Part shown: positions 18,001 through 25,933 of the stretch, in pieces
Numbering within the stretch: position 1 is the stretch's first letter
Layout: every line of letters begins with the position of its first letter
Source: Hydrocarboniphaga sp965279055
Lineage (GTDB): Bacteria; Pseudomonadota; Gammaproteobacteria; Nevskiales; Nevskiaceae
Reading direction: 5' to 3'
DNA length: 64,000 bases
Assembly (NCBI RefSeq): GCF_965279055.1
Contig: NZ_OZ257125.1
Coordinates: 930,001-994,000 of the forward strand
Notes under the pieces: model-generated
Seen by the model: only the letters and a program-made list of their open reading frames with translations
The model's database searches: none
Told to the model about the DNA's origin: nothing
Made by a program: the position numbers and the translations under genes

Positions 18001-20800
18001 GCGAATAAGCGTAAAAACCGCCGACCAGGCGCTTGCGATACGAGTGCGTCTTGAGCTGGTACAGCGCGACGTCGACTGTGCGGTCCTTCAGCGGCTGGCC
18101 TTTCAGATCCAGTACCACGGTCTGGAACTGCAGCTGGTCCTTGGCCGCTCCCCAGCCCTGCGTGGCGATGCCGACCACCTGGGCCGCCGGCCACAGCGGC
18201 ACGCTGCTGCGTACGCTGCTGACTTCACCGTTGGCGTCCGGGTATTCGAGTTCGGCGACCAGGGTCTGGGCGCGATCCGACAGCGGCAACTCGTCGATCA
18301 GGCTGTGCGCCGAGCCGTTGGCGTCGAGATTCAGCGGCAGCGTGCGGCTGGGCTTGGGCTTGGCATCGGCATCGGCCTGCGCGTCGCCATCGTCGTCGGG
18401 GAACAGGCCGCCCTGATTTTCTTCCGACACGCCGGTCTTGATCGGCCGGGCGTCGAACGTGAAGTTGTCGTAGTTCTTGAAGCTGATCGTGCGCGGCTGC
18501 AGCTGCGTGCGCAGTTTCACCGGCAGGCCGGCTGCGCCACCGCCGCTGAAATAGCCGACGTACAGATCCAGCGGCAGCTGCGTCGTGGCAATGGCCGGCG
18601 CCTGCGGCGGCTGCACCAGCGCGCGCATCAGCGGGATGCGGTATTGCTCGACGCGAAACGAGCCGGCGTCGGCGGACAGGCCGTCCTTGCCCTCGAAGCG
18701 CAGCCGGTATTCGCCGAGCTTGGCCGCCTGCGGAATCGGCCACTGCGATTCGGCGATACCGCGTTCGTCGAAGCTCAAGGCCAGTTCGACTTTCTGATCG
18801 CTGCCGCTGTGCTCGATCACCAGCTTGTCCGGACGCAGCGCCGGCACCTTGATGCCGTCCTTGCCGCGCTCGCGCCAGTAATGCTTCATCGCCACGGTTT
18901 CGCCGGCGCGGAACAGGCTGCGGTCGAACACCGTATGCGCGATCGTCGGCGTGTCCCACAGGCCGACGTTCAAGTTGAAGTCCGACGGCGCGATGCCGTC
19001 GTTCCAGCTCGACATCACGAACGAGAAGTCGCCGTCATGGCGCGCGCTGATCATCAGCGGATGGCCGTCTTCGCTGTCGCAGTTCACCCAGGTTTCGGGC
19101 TTGGGCAGGCTGTCGATGCGCGCGATGCCGTCCTTGCCGGTGCTGCCGCTCCACACCGCCGAGCCGTTGCAGCCGTCGACGATTTTCAGCGCCGCACCGG
19201 CGACCGGCCTGCCGCCGTCCAAGGTGGTGACGAACGCCAGCGAGCCTTCGCGGCCCCATTTGAAATGCACCGCCATATTGGTGACCAGCGCGGTGGTCGC
19301 GACATAGCGCGTCGCCGGCTTGCCGAGCAGCGCGGCGCCGAGCCGCGGGCTGGCGATCTCGACGACATGGAAGCCACGCTCCTTCAGCGGAATGCCGATC
19401 ACCTCGAAGGCCTTGGCGTCGGCCGGGCGCGGCAGCTCGAAAGCCTCGGCGCTGCTGCCGGCAAATACCGATTCGACGCCGGGCTGCACGTAGACGTCCT
19501 GGTCCCAGCGGCCGCTCATGTTGGTTTTGACGCGCGCGATCCACTGCAGGATCTGCGCTTCGTCGTCGATGCGCTTGCTGGCGCCGCCGATGCGGCTGGC
19601 GGCCACCGGGCTTTCGACGTCACGCAGCGTCACCGGCAGCACGCCGCCTTCGCTGGCTTCGAGAATGCCGAATTCGCCGCTGAACTTGGCCAGTGGCGGC
19701 GCGCTGTCGGTGGCGATTTTCAGCGGAAAACTGCCGGCGTTGGCGAGCTGGCGCCCGGCGTCGTCCTTGAACCCGGCCGGCAGCTGCAGCTCCAGCGCCG
19801 CCGATTCCGGGAACGGCGGCTGGAACTCGATGCGGTCGACGAACGGCGCGTCCTCGTCGGCAGGCTCGGGCTCGCGCGTGCCGCCGGCGCCTTTCAGACG
19901 AATCTGCATGGCCAGCTGGGTCGGCACCGGCGCGCTGAAGCGCAGGCTCATCGCCAGCACCGGCGTGCAGGCGGCGTCGGCATTGACGCGATCGCAGCCG
20001 AAGCTCGCGCTGAATGCGGGCCGCGTGCGGTACTTGAGCACCTGGTCGATGGTCGTCGCCGCGCCGCTGCTGGTGGCGATGCCCTTGCCCCAGACCAGAT
20101 CGAACTCGGTATCTTCCGGCAGCGGCCGCGAGCAGCGCACCACGGCGATGTCGCGCTCGCGGCGCGCGAGTTCGTCGCTGTTGATCTGCAGGTAGTCGGT
20201 GTCGCCGTTCTTGAACAGCACGCGGTAGTACGAGTAGCTCAGCGCGCGCCGCTGCGCGAGCACCGCCTCGCGCTCCTTGCCTTCGATCAACTGCAGCGGC
20301 AGGCGCTCGGCCAAGTTGGCGACCGCGCAGTAGCCGCTGGCCTCGATGCTGGCGCGAGTCGCCGGCGCGTCGGTGGCCAGCAGGAAGACCTGTTCGGCGT
20401 CGACGGTCTGCGAGCCCTCGCCGGGCAGGGCCGCGCGTACCGCGGGGCCGCCGGTGGCGAAGCTGAACTCCTTTTTGCCGCTCAGCGCGGCGCCGGCGAG
20501 ACTCTTCAGGCCGGCCTTGAGCGTGAAGCGGCAGCTCTGGCCGGCGGCGAGGTCGGCGTCGAAATCGTAGACCCAGTTGCGCTCGTCGGCCCAACGGCCG
20601 TGGCCGCTGGCGGCGCAGGCGATGTCGAAAGGGTCGGGCAGCCGCGGATCGCCGAAACGCACCATGCTTTCCGAGAAGCGTGCGGTGGCCTGGCGCACGT
20701 CGCGCACGCTTCCCTGCGGCGAGAAACTCTGCACCTGGGCGGCACCCGCCAGCGCCGGCCAGCACAGGGCCAGCAGCCACAATATCCGCGCCTGGCGCAT
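15050..20800 (-). CDS. yfhM: Bacterial alpha-2-macroglobulin, YfhM type
   Basis: A 1916-residue periplasmic protease trap. It begins with a signal peptide (about 1-21, ending LAGAA), runs through MG-type beta-sandwich domains, and has the thioester motif CIEQ at Cys1463 in the context YPYACIEQRASKAI. The thioester should covalently hold attacking proteases. It has no lipobox Cys at the signal end, unlike lipoprotein members. It is longer than E. coli YfhM (about 1650), with a long bait-region-like part rich in Asp, Ala and Lys near residue 820. The ATG at 20800 has a good AGGGGA ribosome site. A longer open frame on the opposite strand is a high-GC artefact. Confidence 0.95.
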   Translation of the reverse strand: MRQARILWLLALCWPALAGAAQVQSFSPQGSVRDVRQATARFSESMVRFGDPRLPDPFDIACAASGHGRWADERNWVYDFDADLAAGQSCRFTLKAGLKSLAGAALSGKKEFSFATGGPAVRAALPGEGSQTVDAEQVFLLATDAPATRASIEASGYCAVANLAERLPLQLIEGKEREAVLAQRRALSYSYYRVLFKNGDTDYLQINSDELARRERDIAVVRCSRPLPEDTEFDLVWGKGIATSSGAATTIDQVLKYRTRPAFSASFGCDRVNADAACTPVLAMSLRFSAPVPTQLAMQIRLKGAGGTREPEPADEDAPFVDRIEFQPPFPESAALELQLPAGFKDDAGRQLANAGSFPLKIATDSAPPLAKFSGEFGILEASEGGVLPVTLRDVESPVAASRIGGASKRIDDEAQILQWIARVKTNMSGRWDQDVYVQPGVESVFAGSSAEAFELPRPADAKAFEVIGIPLKERGFHVVEIASPRLGAALLGKPATRYVATTALVTNMAVHFKWGREGSLAFVTTLDGGRPVAGAALKIVDGCNGSAVWSGSTGKDGIARIDSLPKPETWVNCDSEDGHPLMISARHDGDFSFVMSSWNDGIAPSDFNLNVGLWDTPTIAHTVFDRSLFRAGETVAMKHYWRERGKDGIKVPALRPDKLVIEHSGSDQKVELALSFDERGIAESQWPIPQAAKLGEYRLRFEGKDGLSADAGSFRVEQYRIPLMRALVQPPQAPAIATTQLPLDLYVGYFSGGGAAGLPVKLRTQLQPRTISFKNYDNFTFDARPIKTGVSEENQGGLFPDDDGDAQADADAKPKPSRTLPLNLDANGSAHSLIDELPLSDRAQTLVAELEYPDANGEVSSVRSSVPLWPAAQVVGIATQGWGAAKDQLQFQTVVLDLKGQPLKDRTVDVALYQLKTHSYRKRLVGGFYAYSHSSETIKLAEKCSGRTDANGLLFCKLDPGVSGEILIEASARDDDGRVARAVTSTWIAGAEQWWFAQGDSDRMDLIADKREVEPGEKLKLQVRMPFRKATALVTIEREGVIDAFVTELSGREPVIEVPMLDRYAPNVFVSVLALRPRVGDFRSTFYSFLRWLGLDRWLQLDGGSATAMVDLSKPAYRLGMTAVDVGWSAHRLEVSVKPQQQTYKTRGLAKVDVQVKAAGSGQLPAAAEIAFSAVDEALLDLLPNDSVHLLEAMMQRRGIEVFTSTAQMQVVGKRHFGRKALAPGGGGGRGAPREMLDSLLLWKGRVPLDAQGRATVEVPLNDALTAFRLTAVASAGADRFGEGHASIRTTQDIQILSGLPPLLRENDRFDAIFTVRNTTTQAQQVIVDAETLIPGQDAPVRQTQQLTIPGNTAAPARFAFTVPFGIDRLSWTVTAESADGKQTLDALKVAQQVVPAYPVRVYQATLLQLDAHQELPIAKPADAIADRNGLTRGGIRVALSPSLTTSLDGVRDWMNVYPYACIEQRASKAIALGDHPMWDLQMSGLSAYLDRDGLVKYFPSSWLEGSDSLTAYLLQIASEAGWEIPQAEREQMLDGLEHFAEGKLQRGLRVDNASVTERKLAAIEALSRYERAKPEWLGTITIDPNLWHTSALIDWIGILQRVEGLPKREQRLIEAKTLLRSRLNFQGTTMSFSAEQDDALWWLMISADVNAVRAVLALLPEADWREDMPRLVRGAVGRQQRGHWNLTTANAWGTLALAGFARAFEKETVSGSTSARLGDDTQQHAWKDTQAAALDLRWPTAAGTLSLDHSGSGAPWITVQSRAAIPLREPLSSGYRITRTVTPVEQKTKGKWSVGDVARVRLDIDAQSDMSWVVVDDPIPGGSTLLGGGLGRDSALLSQDDRKSGDAWPAFEERRFDFYRAYYAFVPKGRFSTEYTLRYNNAGRFEMPATHVEAMYAPEMLGESPNAAVEVVAP

Positions 20801-20908
20801 CAGCGTCCCCTCCTTGGTTTTTGCCTACTTTAGCTGCTCGTGATGGCACGGTTGGGAAATCGGCATCACGTCGGCTCGCTTCGCACTTTTCTTGCGATAG
20901 TCGTGCGC

Positions 20909-22102
20909 ATGAATCCGAACCCGACCGCCGCGCGCTGGCGCGTGCTTGCGCTGTACGCGCTGCTGAATGCGCTGATGCAATTCGAATGGCTGCGCTTCGC
21001 GCCGGTGGCCAATGACGTCGCTGCGCAGTATGGCGTCGGCGTCGGCACCGTCGGCTGGCTGTCACTGGTGTTTCCGCTGCTGTTCCTGCCGCTGGCGCTG
21101 CCCAGTGGCGCGCTGGTCGACCGGCTCCATCTGCGCATCAGCCTGCGGCTGATCGCCGGTGTGCTGCTGCTCGGCGCGCTGCTGCGCGCCCTGTTGCCCG
21201 GATTTTCCGGCCTGCTGATCGGTCAGACCGTGATCGCACTGGTGCAGCCGATGGTGATGTCGGCGATGGCGCCGCTGGCGCGTGCCTGGTTTGCGCCGTC
21301 GCAGCGCCTTACGGCGACGTCGGTGGGCACGCTGGCGCTGTTCGTCGGACTCGGCGCGGCCTTCGTGCTGATTCCGCTGGCGGCGGCCGATGTCGCCGCG
21401 TCGCAGCGTTTCGATCTGATCGTGCTCGCGCTGGTCGCACTGCTGGTGTTCGCGCTGGTGCCGCGCGATCCACCGCCGCTCGACGACGCAGAGTCGGCGA
21501 CGCGGGTCGCATCCAGCAACGGCAGCGCCCGTTTCCTGCTGACGCGGCCGGCACTGCTGTTGCTGTTTGCGCTGATCTTCGTCGGCAACGGTTTCTTCAA
21601 CGCGCTGTTCACCTGGATCGAGCCGATGCTCGGCGCCAACGGCCTGAGCGCGGACGCCGCAGGCCTGGTCGCACTGGCGATGCTCGCCGGCGGCGTCGGC
21701 GGCATGGTGTTCGTGCCCGCGCTACCGGGGCTGGGCGCGCGCCTGAGGCTGAGCTTGAGCGGCGCGGCGCTGCTCGGCATTCCGCTGGTGCTGCTGTTGA
21801 CGCGGCTCGACCAGCTGCCGCTGCTGTGCGCGATCGGCTTGGTGCTGGGCGTGATCATGCTGGCGCCGCTGCCGCTGTTGCTCGACACCGTCAGCGGCCT
21901 GGCCGGCGCGCAGCACGGCGGCCTGGCGGTCAGCGCGTTCTGGCTGGCCGGCAATGCCGGCGCGGCGGCGGTGATCTACGCGCTGTCCTATCTGGCCGAC
22001 CACCAGCTGTGGCAGCTCGCCGGCTATGCCTTCGCCGGCCTGCTGCTGCTGCAGCTGCTGATGGTGCAGGCGCTGCGCCTGCCGCGACACATGGCCGGCT
22101 GA
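20909..22102 (+). CDS. Major facilitator superfamily transporter
   Basis: A 397-residue inner-membrane transporter with about 12 hydrophobic helices. The loop 2-3 MFS signature is visible as LPSGALVDRLHLRISLRLIAG. A shorter central loop (about residue 190-210) separates the two halves. The ATG at 20909 (MNPNPTAARW) is chosen because the upstream codons add a non-hydrophobic stretch. It is divergent from yfhM and followed by a strong hairpin terminator. The substrate cannot be told. Confidence 0.85.
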   Translation: MNPNPTAARWRVLALYALLNALMQFEWLRFAPVANDVAAQYGVGVGTVGWLSLVFPLLFLPLALPSGALVDRLHLRISLRLIAGVLLLGALLRALLPGFSGLLIGQTVIALVQPMVMSAMAPLARAWFAPSQRLTATSVGTLALFVGLGAAFVLIPLAAADVAASQRFDLIVLALVALLVFALVPRDPPPLDDAESATRVASSNGSARFLLTRPALLLLFALIFVGNGFFNALFTWIEPMLGANGLSADAAGLVALAMLAGGVGGMVFVPALPGLGARLRLSLSGAALLGIPLVLLLTRLDQLPLLCAIGLVLGVIMLAPLPLLLDTVSGLAGAQHGGLAVSAFWLAGNAGAAAVIYALSYLADHQLWQLAGYAFAGLLLLQLLMVQALRLPRHMAG

Positions 22103-22108
22103 AACGAA

Positions 22109-22138
22109 AATCGGCGCCACCAGGGCGCCGATTGTTTT
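22109..22138. terminator. Bidirectional terminator between MFS and glycine-rich genes
   Basis: Perfect 10-bp arms AATCGGCGCC and GGCGCCGATT with a 5-nt loop; GTTTT follows on the plus strand and GATTTTCGTTT on the minus strand. It can serve both convergent genes. Confidence 0.85.
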
Positions 22139-22156
22139 GCAGCAGACCGAGTAGGG

Positions 22157-22960
22157 TCAGCGGGAGTCGTGGCGATACACGTAGGGCGTACGCGGCGCCG
22201 GACGCACCACGCCGATGCCGGCATTGGCGCCGACGTTGACGCCGCCGCCGTAGGGGCCGTTGACGCCGGCATGGGCACCCGCGCCGATGCCGCGGCCACC
22301 GCCGGCATTGGCACCGGCGCCGACATTGACCGAGCCGCCGCCGGGGCCGCGGATGCCGACGTTGGTGTTGGCGTTGACGCCGCGACCACCGCCGACGCTG
22401 GCACCGCTGCCGACGTTGATGCCGCCGCCACCCGGGCCGCGGACGCCGACATTGGCGCCAGCGCCGATGCCGCGACCGGCGCCAGCTCGCGCACCGGCAC
22501 CGACATCGATGCCGCCGCCGCCGGGGCCGTGCAGGCTGACACCGCTGCCGACGCCCAGACCGCGGCCGCCGCCGGCATTGACGCCGGCGCCGACGTTGAG
22601 TCCGGCGCCGCCGCCACCACCGACCGCGCCGCCGGCAATGCCCAGCGCGCCGCGTGTCGCATCGCGCGCGATGCCGATGCCGCCGCGGGTGGCGTCGCCC
22701 GCAATGCCGAGCGCGCCGCCGACGATGTTGCCGACCAGGCCGCGGCTCTGCGGCCGGCGGTCTTCGTAGTACTCGTCGTCATAGCGGCTGTCATAGCGGC
22801 TGTCGTAACGGCTGTCGTAGCGATCGTCGTAGCGGCCGCCGTCGACATTGATGCTGACGTTCGCGTTGGCGGAAGCGCCGCGGCTTTGTGCCAGCGTCGG
22901 CGATGCGGCGACGGCAAGGCCGGCCGCGAGCAGGGTGTAGGGGAATAGTTTTTTCAGCAT
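22157..22960 (-). CDS. Exported glycine-rich repeat protein, function unknown
   Basis: A 267-residue protein with a signal peptide (MLKKLFPYTLLAAGLAVAAS, cleaved near TLAQ). Then comes a charged aromatic stretch with RYDS repeated three times and EYYEDRR (about 45-65), a GIA-D-ATRG repeat (about 80-115), and four to five units of about 30 residues, each opening near GPGGGGINVG and holding GGGRG plus alternating Gly/Ala/Val/Asn. This resembles a repetitive surface or matrix protein. No enzyme motif is seen. ATG 22960 has a good ribosome site (CTGGAGACG). Confidence 0.75.
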   Translation of the reverse strand: MLKKLFPYTLLAAGLAVAASPTLAQSRGASANANVSINVDGGRYDDRYDSRYDSRYDSRYDDEYYEDRRPQSRGLVGNIVGGALGIAGDATRGGIGIARDATRGALGIAGGAVGGGGGAGLNVGAGVNAGGGRGLGVGSGVSLHGPGGGGIDVGAGARAGAGRGIGAGANVGVRGPGGGGINVGSGASVGGGRGVNANTNVGIRGPGGGSVNVGAGANAGGGRGIGAGAHAGVNGPYGGGVNVGANAGIGVVRPAPRTPYVYRHDSR

Positions 22961-23090
22961 GACGCGTCTCCAGGAGCAAGCCAGCAGACTGCAGCCGCGC
23001 CGCAGTCCTGTAAATTGTCCCAAATGTTTACGTACGTGCACATAGCCAAAGGCTCACAGCCGGGTCAGCTTTTTGCTCGCCGTCACACTG

Positions 23091-23358
23091 GAGAACCTCT
23101 GATCCAGTCCTGCACGTCCGCGCCGGCGTCAAAACCGGCGCGATGCAAGGAAGGCGCGACGATATGTATTGGACCTACATGAGGAGCGACTGACGCCGCA
23201 GCCTGCCGGTTTTGGCGCCGGCCCTTCGGGTTGCCCCGGAAATGTCGCCATGCCGCGTTGCTCGTCCCTTGTTTGGAATCACCAAACCGCGGGGCTCGCG
23301 CCTTGCCTGGCGGCATCTCCGGGGCAACGCGGACGCGCAGGACTGGATCAGAGGTTCC
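23091..23358. mobile_element. MITE-like element A with IS5-type inverted ends
   Basis: About 268 bp with long inverted ends (GAACCTCTGATCCAGTCCTG at 23093-23112, its complement at 23338-23357) and no coding capacity. Internal stems (for example AAAACCGGC with GCCGGTTTT) are strong. The middle part, with CAAGGAA and TACATGAGGA, is also present, inverted, in element B (29741-29914). The right end abuts CTAG, which holds the stop codon of the neighbouring gene. The left flank copy of the target is degraded. Confidence 0.75.
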
Positions 23359-24486
23359 CTAGCCGACCAGCAGCCACACCGGATCGTTGACCGGCGGCAG
23401 CAGCTTGGGCGCCGGTGCGTCGACGCCGATGCCGAGCCGCTGATACAGCCCCAACAACGGATCGGCGAGCGAGCCGTGCTGGCTCAGCGCCTCGATGCGC
23501 GCGTCCGGGCACAGCCAGCGCAGGCTCAGCAGCGCGGTGCTCAGGGTGCCGACGATCTGCGCCTGGCCCAGCCACGGCGCGTAGGCCTCGATCGGCAGCC
23601 GCGAGTCCAGCTCGGCGAGGTGGCTGCGGTCGACGTCGAGCAGCCAGTCGCTGCTGCGCGGATGGCGTTTGACCGCGACCGACTGGCCGTTGCGCAGAGC
23701 CTGATCGAGCCGCTGCGACAGGGCCGCGCGCAGCGCCGGATCGGCGCGCAGCAGATGATCGTGCGGCAGGATCAGCAGGCTGTCGAAGCCGCGCGTGATC
23801 GCCGCGCCCTGGCTGCCCTCGATCAGCCGCTGGCACAGCGCCTGTACCTCGCTGCGCCGGTACCAGTACGGGTCCAGCGCCAGCCGCGGCTTGGTCGCCA
23901 GCTGCGGATGCGCGTGTTGCGGGAACGCCAGCCAGGCGTATTCGACCCAGCGCGAACTGCCGAGCGAGGTCGGCTTGTCGTACCAGCTGCCGTAATGCAT
24001 CCGGCTGCTCCAGCGCTCGAGCCGGCGCAGCAGATTTTCGTAGCGGCGCGGCCTCAGGCTGCTCAGCCCGGAATACGAAAACGTGCCGTCGTCCAGGTAG
24101 GCGCCGAGCGTGTAGCGACGCCGGTTTGCGTGCGCCATCGCGTACTGGAATTCCACGCGCCGGTCGTTGCCGCCGATGATTTCGTCGGGCTGGGTTTCGT
24201 CGACCAGCGCGGCGATCTGGCGCAGCACGACGCGCGTGCGCAGCAGCTTGCGCAGCGGCGACTTGCCGATCGCCGGCAGCGAGGAAATCTGCAGCCCGGG
24301 CAGGTTCAACGATTGCAACAGCGGCAGCCAGGGATCGCGCCGGTCGCCGCGCTGGTCGATCAGAACCAGGCGGCGCCGCGCATGCCGGTACGGCCCGAAC
24401 AGCAGGCCGAGCGCGCAGAACAACTGCCAGGGCGTGGATACCAGCACCAGCAGGCTGGACGCCTGTGGCTTGCGTAGGGACGTCAT
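23359..24486 (-). CDS. Sialyltransferase/polysialyltransferase-like glycosyltransferase
   Basis: A 375-residue GT-B-like protein. It opens LLVLVSTPWQLFCALGLL, typical of bacterial sialyltransferase-like GT52/polysialyltransferase proteins. All three motifs of those families can be seen: the (D/E)DG motif as YLDDGTFSY (about residue 130), the HP motif as KRHPR (about 270), and a Ser/Thr pair in GTLSTALLSL (about 310). It would move a sugar, probably an acidic nonulosonate, onto a surface glycan. No sugar-synthesis genes lie near, so the donor is unknown. Element A is inserted exactly at its stop codon. Confidence 0.65.
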   Translation of the reverse strand: MTSLRKPQASSLLVLVSTPWQLFCALGLLFGPYRHARRRLVLIDQRGDRRDPWLPLLQSLNLPGLQISSLPAIGKSPLRKLLRTRVVLRQIAALVDETQPDEIIGGNDRRVEFQYAMAHANRRRYTLGAYLDDGTFSYSGLSSLRPRRYENLLRRLERWSSRMHYGSWYDKPTSLGSSRWVEYAWLAFPQHAHPQLATKPRLALDPYWYRRSEVQALCQRLIEGSQGAAITRGFDSLLILPHDHLLRADPALRAALSQRLDQALRNGQSVAVKRHPRSSDWLLDVDRSHLAELDSRLPIEAYAPWLGQAQIVGTLSTALLSLRWLCPDARIEALSQHGSLADPLLGLYQRLGIGVDAPAPKLLPPVNDPVWLLVG

Positions 24487-24650
24487 CGTCGAGGTCCGGT
24501 TGGCAGCGGCGTATCGCGCTGCGTTCTCATGCGGGAGTCCCGACTGTATCGATTGCTTCGCCGGCGCAGGGCGTTACGGCGGCGCGCGGCCGCACTTTTA
24601 TATGCTCAGTCTTTGTGAGGACGGCTTCGGCTATCCATCTGCAGTGAGGT

Positions 24651-25202
24651 TTACGTGCGCTGGTTCTTCAACAGCGCGGTCAGCTCGTCGATCTGCGCCT
24701 GCTGCTTCTCCAGCAGCGCAATGATCTGGTCGGCGCGCATCGCGTCGAATTTCTCGTGCAGCGCCATGATCTCGATTTCGGCCTTGAGGTTCACCGCGTA
24801 ATCGCTTTCGGCGCTGAGCCGATCGCGCGCGTTCTGGCGGTTCTGCGACATCATGATCACCGGCGCCTGCAGCGCCGCGGTCATCGACAGCAGCAGGTTC
24901 AGGAACACATACGGATAGGGGTCGAACGCGGTCCTGCCGAGCAGCTCGGTGTTGAGCACGGTCCAGGCCAGCAGCAGGCCGGTAAAGATCAGGATGAAGC
25001 GCCACGAGCCGCCGAACGCGGCAACGCCGTCGGCCAGGCGCTCGCCGAACGTGGCGGTGTTGTCGGCGTCGTGCAGCTGGGTGCTGATCGCGCGCCGCTG
25101 TCCGACCTGCTCGACCACGGCCAACTCGTTTTCGTCGAGGTTGGGGCGGCTCTTGCCGATCCAGCGCAGCGCGGCGGCGGCGGGGTTGCTAGCGCGGGTC
25201 AT
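24651..25202 (-). CDS. DUF1003-family membrane protein
   Basis: A 183-residue protein. Two membrane helices (about 70-88 WRFILIFTGLLLAWTVLN and 98-118) carry the DUF1003 pattern, with FDPYPYVFLNLLLSMTAALQAPVIMMSQNRQ between and after them. The last 50 residues are a coiled coil (ALHEKFDAMRADQIIALLEKQ). Role unknown. It is divergent from dedA, with only 126 bp between the two starts. Confidence 0.85.
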   Translation of the reverse strand: MTRASNPAAAALRWIGKSRPNLDENELAVVEQVGQRRAISTQLHDADNTATFGERLADGVAAFGGSWRFILIFTGLLLAWTVLNTELLGRTAFDPYPYVFLNLLLSMTAALQAPVIMMSQNRQNARDRLSAESDYAVNLKAEIEIMALHEKFDAMRADQIIALLEKQQAQIDELTALLKNQRT

Positions 25203-25328
25203 CGAGTAGGCTCCTGTTCTATTGCGGGCGCAGTGCCGGCTCGGGCGAGACCGCGCCCGGCCATGGCATCATCGGCGGATGACCATTATGTTCCGGCTCG
25301 CCACGCGGATCACGCGGCGCGCGGCCTC

Positions 25329-25901
25329 GTGATCGAAGAACTCATCGCCCGCTGGGGCTATTTCGCGATTGTCGTCGGCACGTTGTTCGAGGGCGAGACC
25401 ACCTTGCTTGCGGCCGGCGCGATGGCGCATCGCGGCCTGCTGTCGCTGCCGATGGTGCTGGCGGTGGCGTTCTTCGGCGGTGTGCTCGGCGACCAGATCT
25501 GGTTTCAGATCGGCCGCCGCTTCGGCCAGCCCTTCATCGACCGGCGTCCGGCCTGGCGCAAGCGCCTGGCCTTCGTAGACCGATTGTTGAGCCGCTACGG
25601 CACGATGTTCGTCGTGCTGTTCCGCTTTCTGCCGGTGCCGCTGGTGCGCACCATCACGCCGGTGCTGCTGGGCTCGCGCGGTTACCCGATGTGGCGCTTC
25701 ACCGCGCTCAACGTCGCCGGTGGCGCGCTGTGGACGGTGCTGCTGACCGCGGCTGGCTACGGCCTCGGCGCGGCGCTGTCGGGCATCATCGGCCGGCCGA
25801 TACGGCCCAAGGAATTGCTGCTCGGCGTGCTGATCGCCGGTGTGCTCAGCTGGCTGCTGTATCAGCTGATTTCGCGGCTGCGGCGCGGCGCCGAGGTTTG
25901 A
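25329..25901 (+). CDS. DedA-family inner-membrane protein
   Basis: A 190-residue DedA/VTT-family membrane protein. It has the marks GTLFEGETTLLAAGAMAHRG, GGVLGDQIWFQIGRRFG and FRFLPVPLVRTITPVLLG. The conserved acidic and Arg residues (the E in FEGE and the R in RFLPVPLVRT) are those needed for DedA function. Members are thought to move lipids such as undecaprenyl phosphate across the membrane. The GTG at 25329 gives a normal N-terminus; an ATG at 25264 would add 21 unhydrophobic residues. Confidence 0.85.
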   Translation: MIEELIARWGYFAIVVGTLFEGETTLLAAGAMAHRGLLSLPMVLAVAFFGGVLGDQIWFQIGRRFGQPFIDRRPAWRKRLAFVDRLLSRYGTMFVVLFRFLPVPLVRTITPVLLGSRGYPMWRFTALNVAGGALWTVLLTAAGYGLGAALSGIIGRPIRPKELLLGVLIAGVLSWLLYQLISRLRRGAEV

Positions 25902-25907
25902 AGCAAT

Positions 25908-25924
25908 CCCGGGTTTCACCCGGG
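25908..25924. repeat. CCCGGG palindrome, second copy
   Basis: CCCGGGTTTCACCCGGG lies between the convergent ends of dedA and zapE and is the reverse complement of the 8394-8410 copy. Position suggests a shared transcription end. Confidence 0.5.
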
Positions 25925-25933
25925 CTGTGCGCC

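Noticed and set aside
14852..20833. Open frame of 1993 codons on the plus strand, longer than yfhM
   Set aside because: It is the exact antisense of yfhM with Arg/Ala/Gln/His-rich text and no domain, a common effect of high third-position GC.
22157..22960. Regular DNA repeats that could suggest a CRISPR array
   Set aside because: Repeats are in a single open frame with a signal peptide, units are coding and imperfect, and there are no spacers or cas genes.
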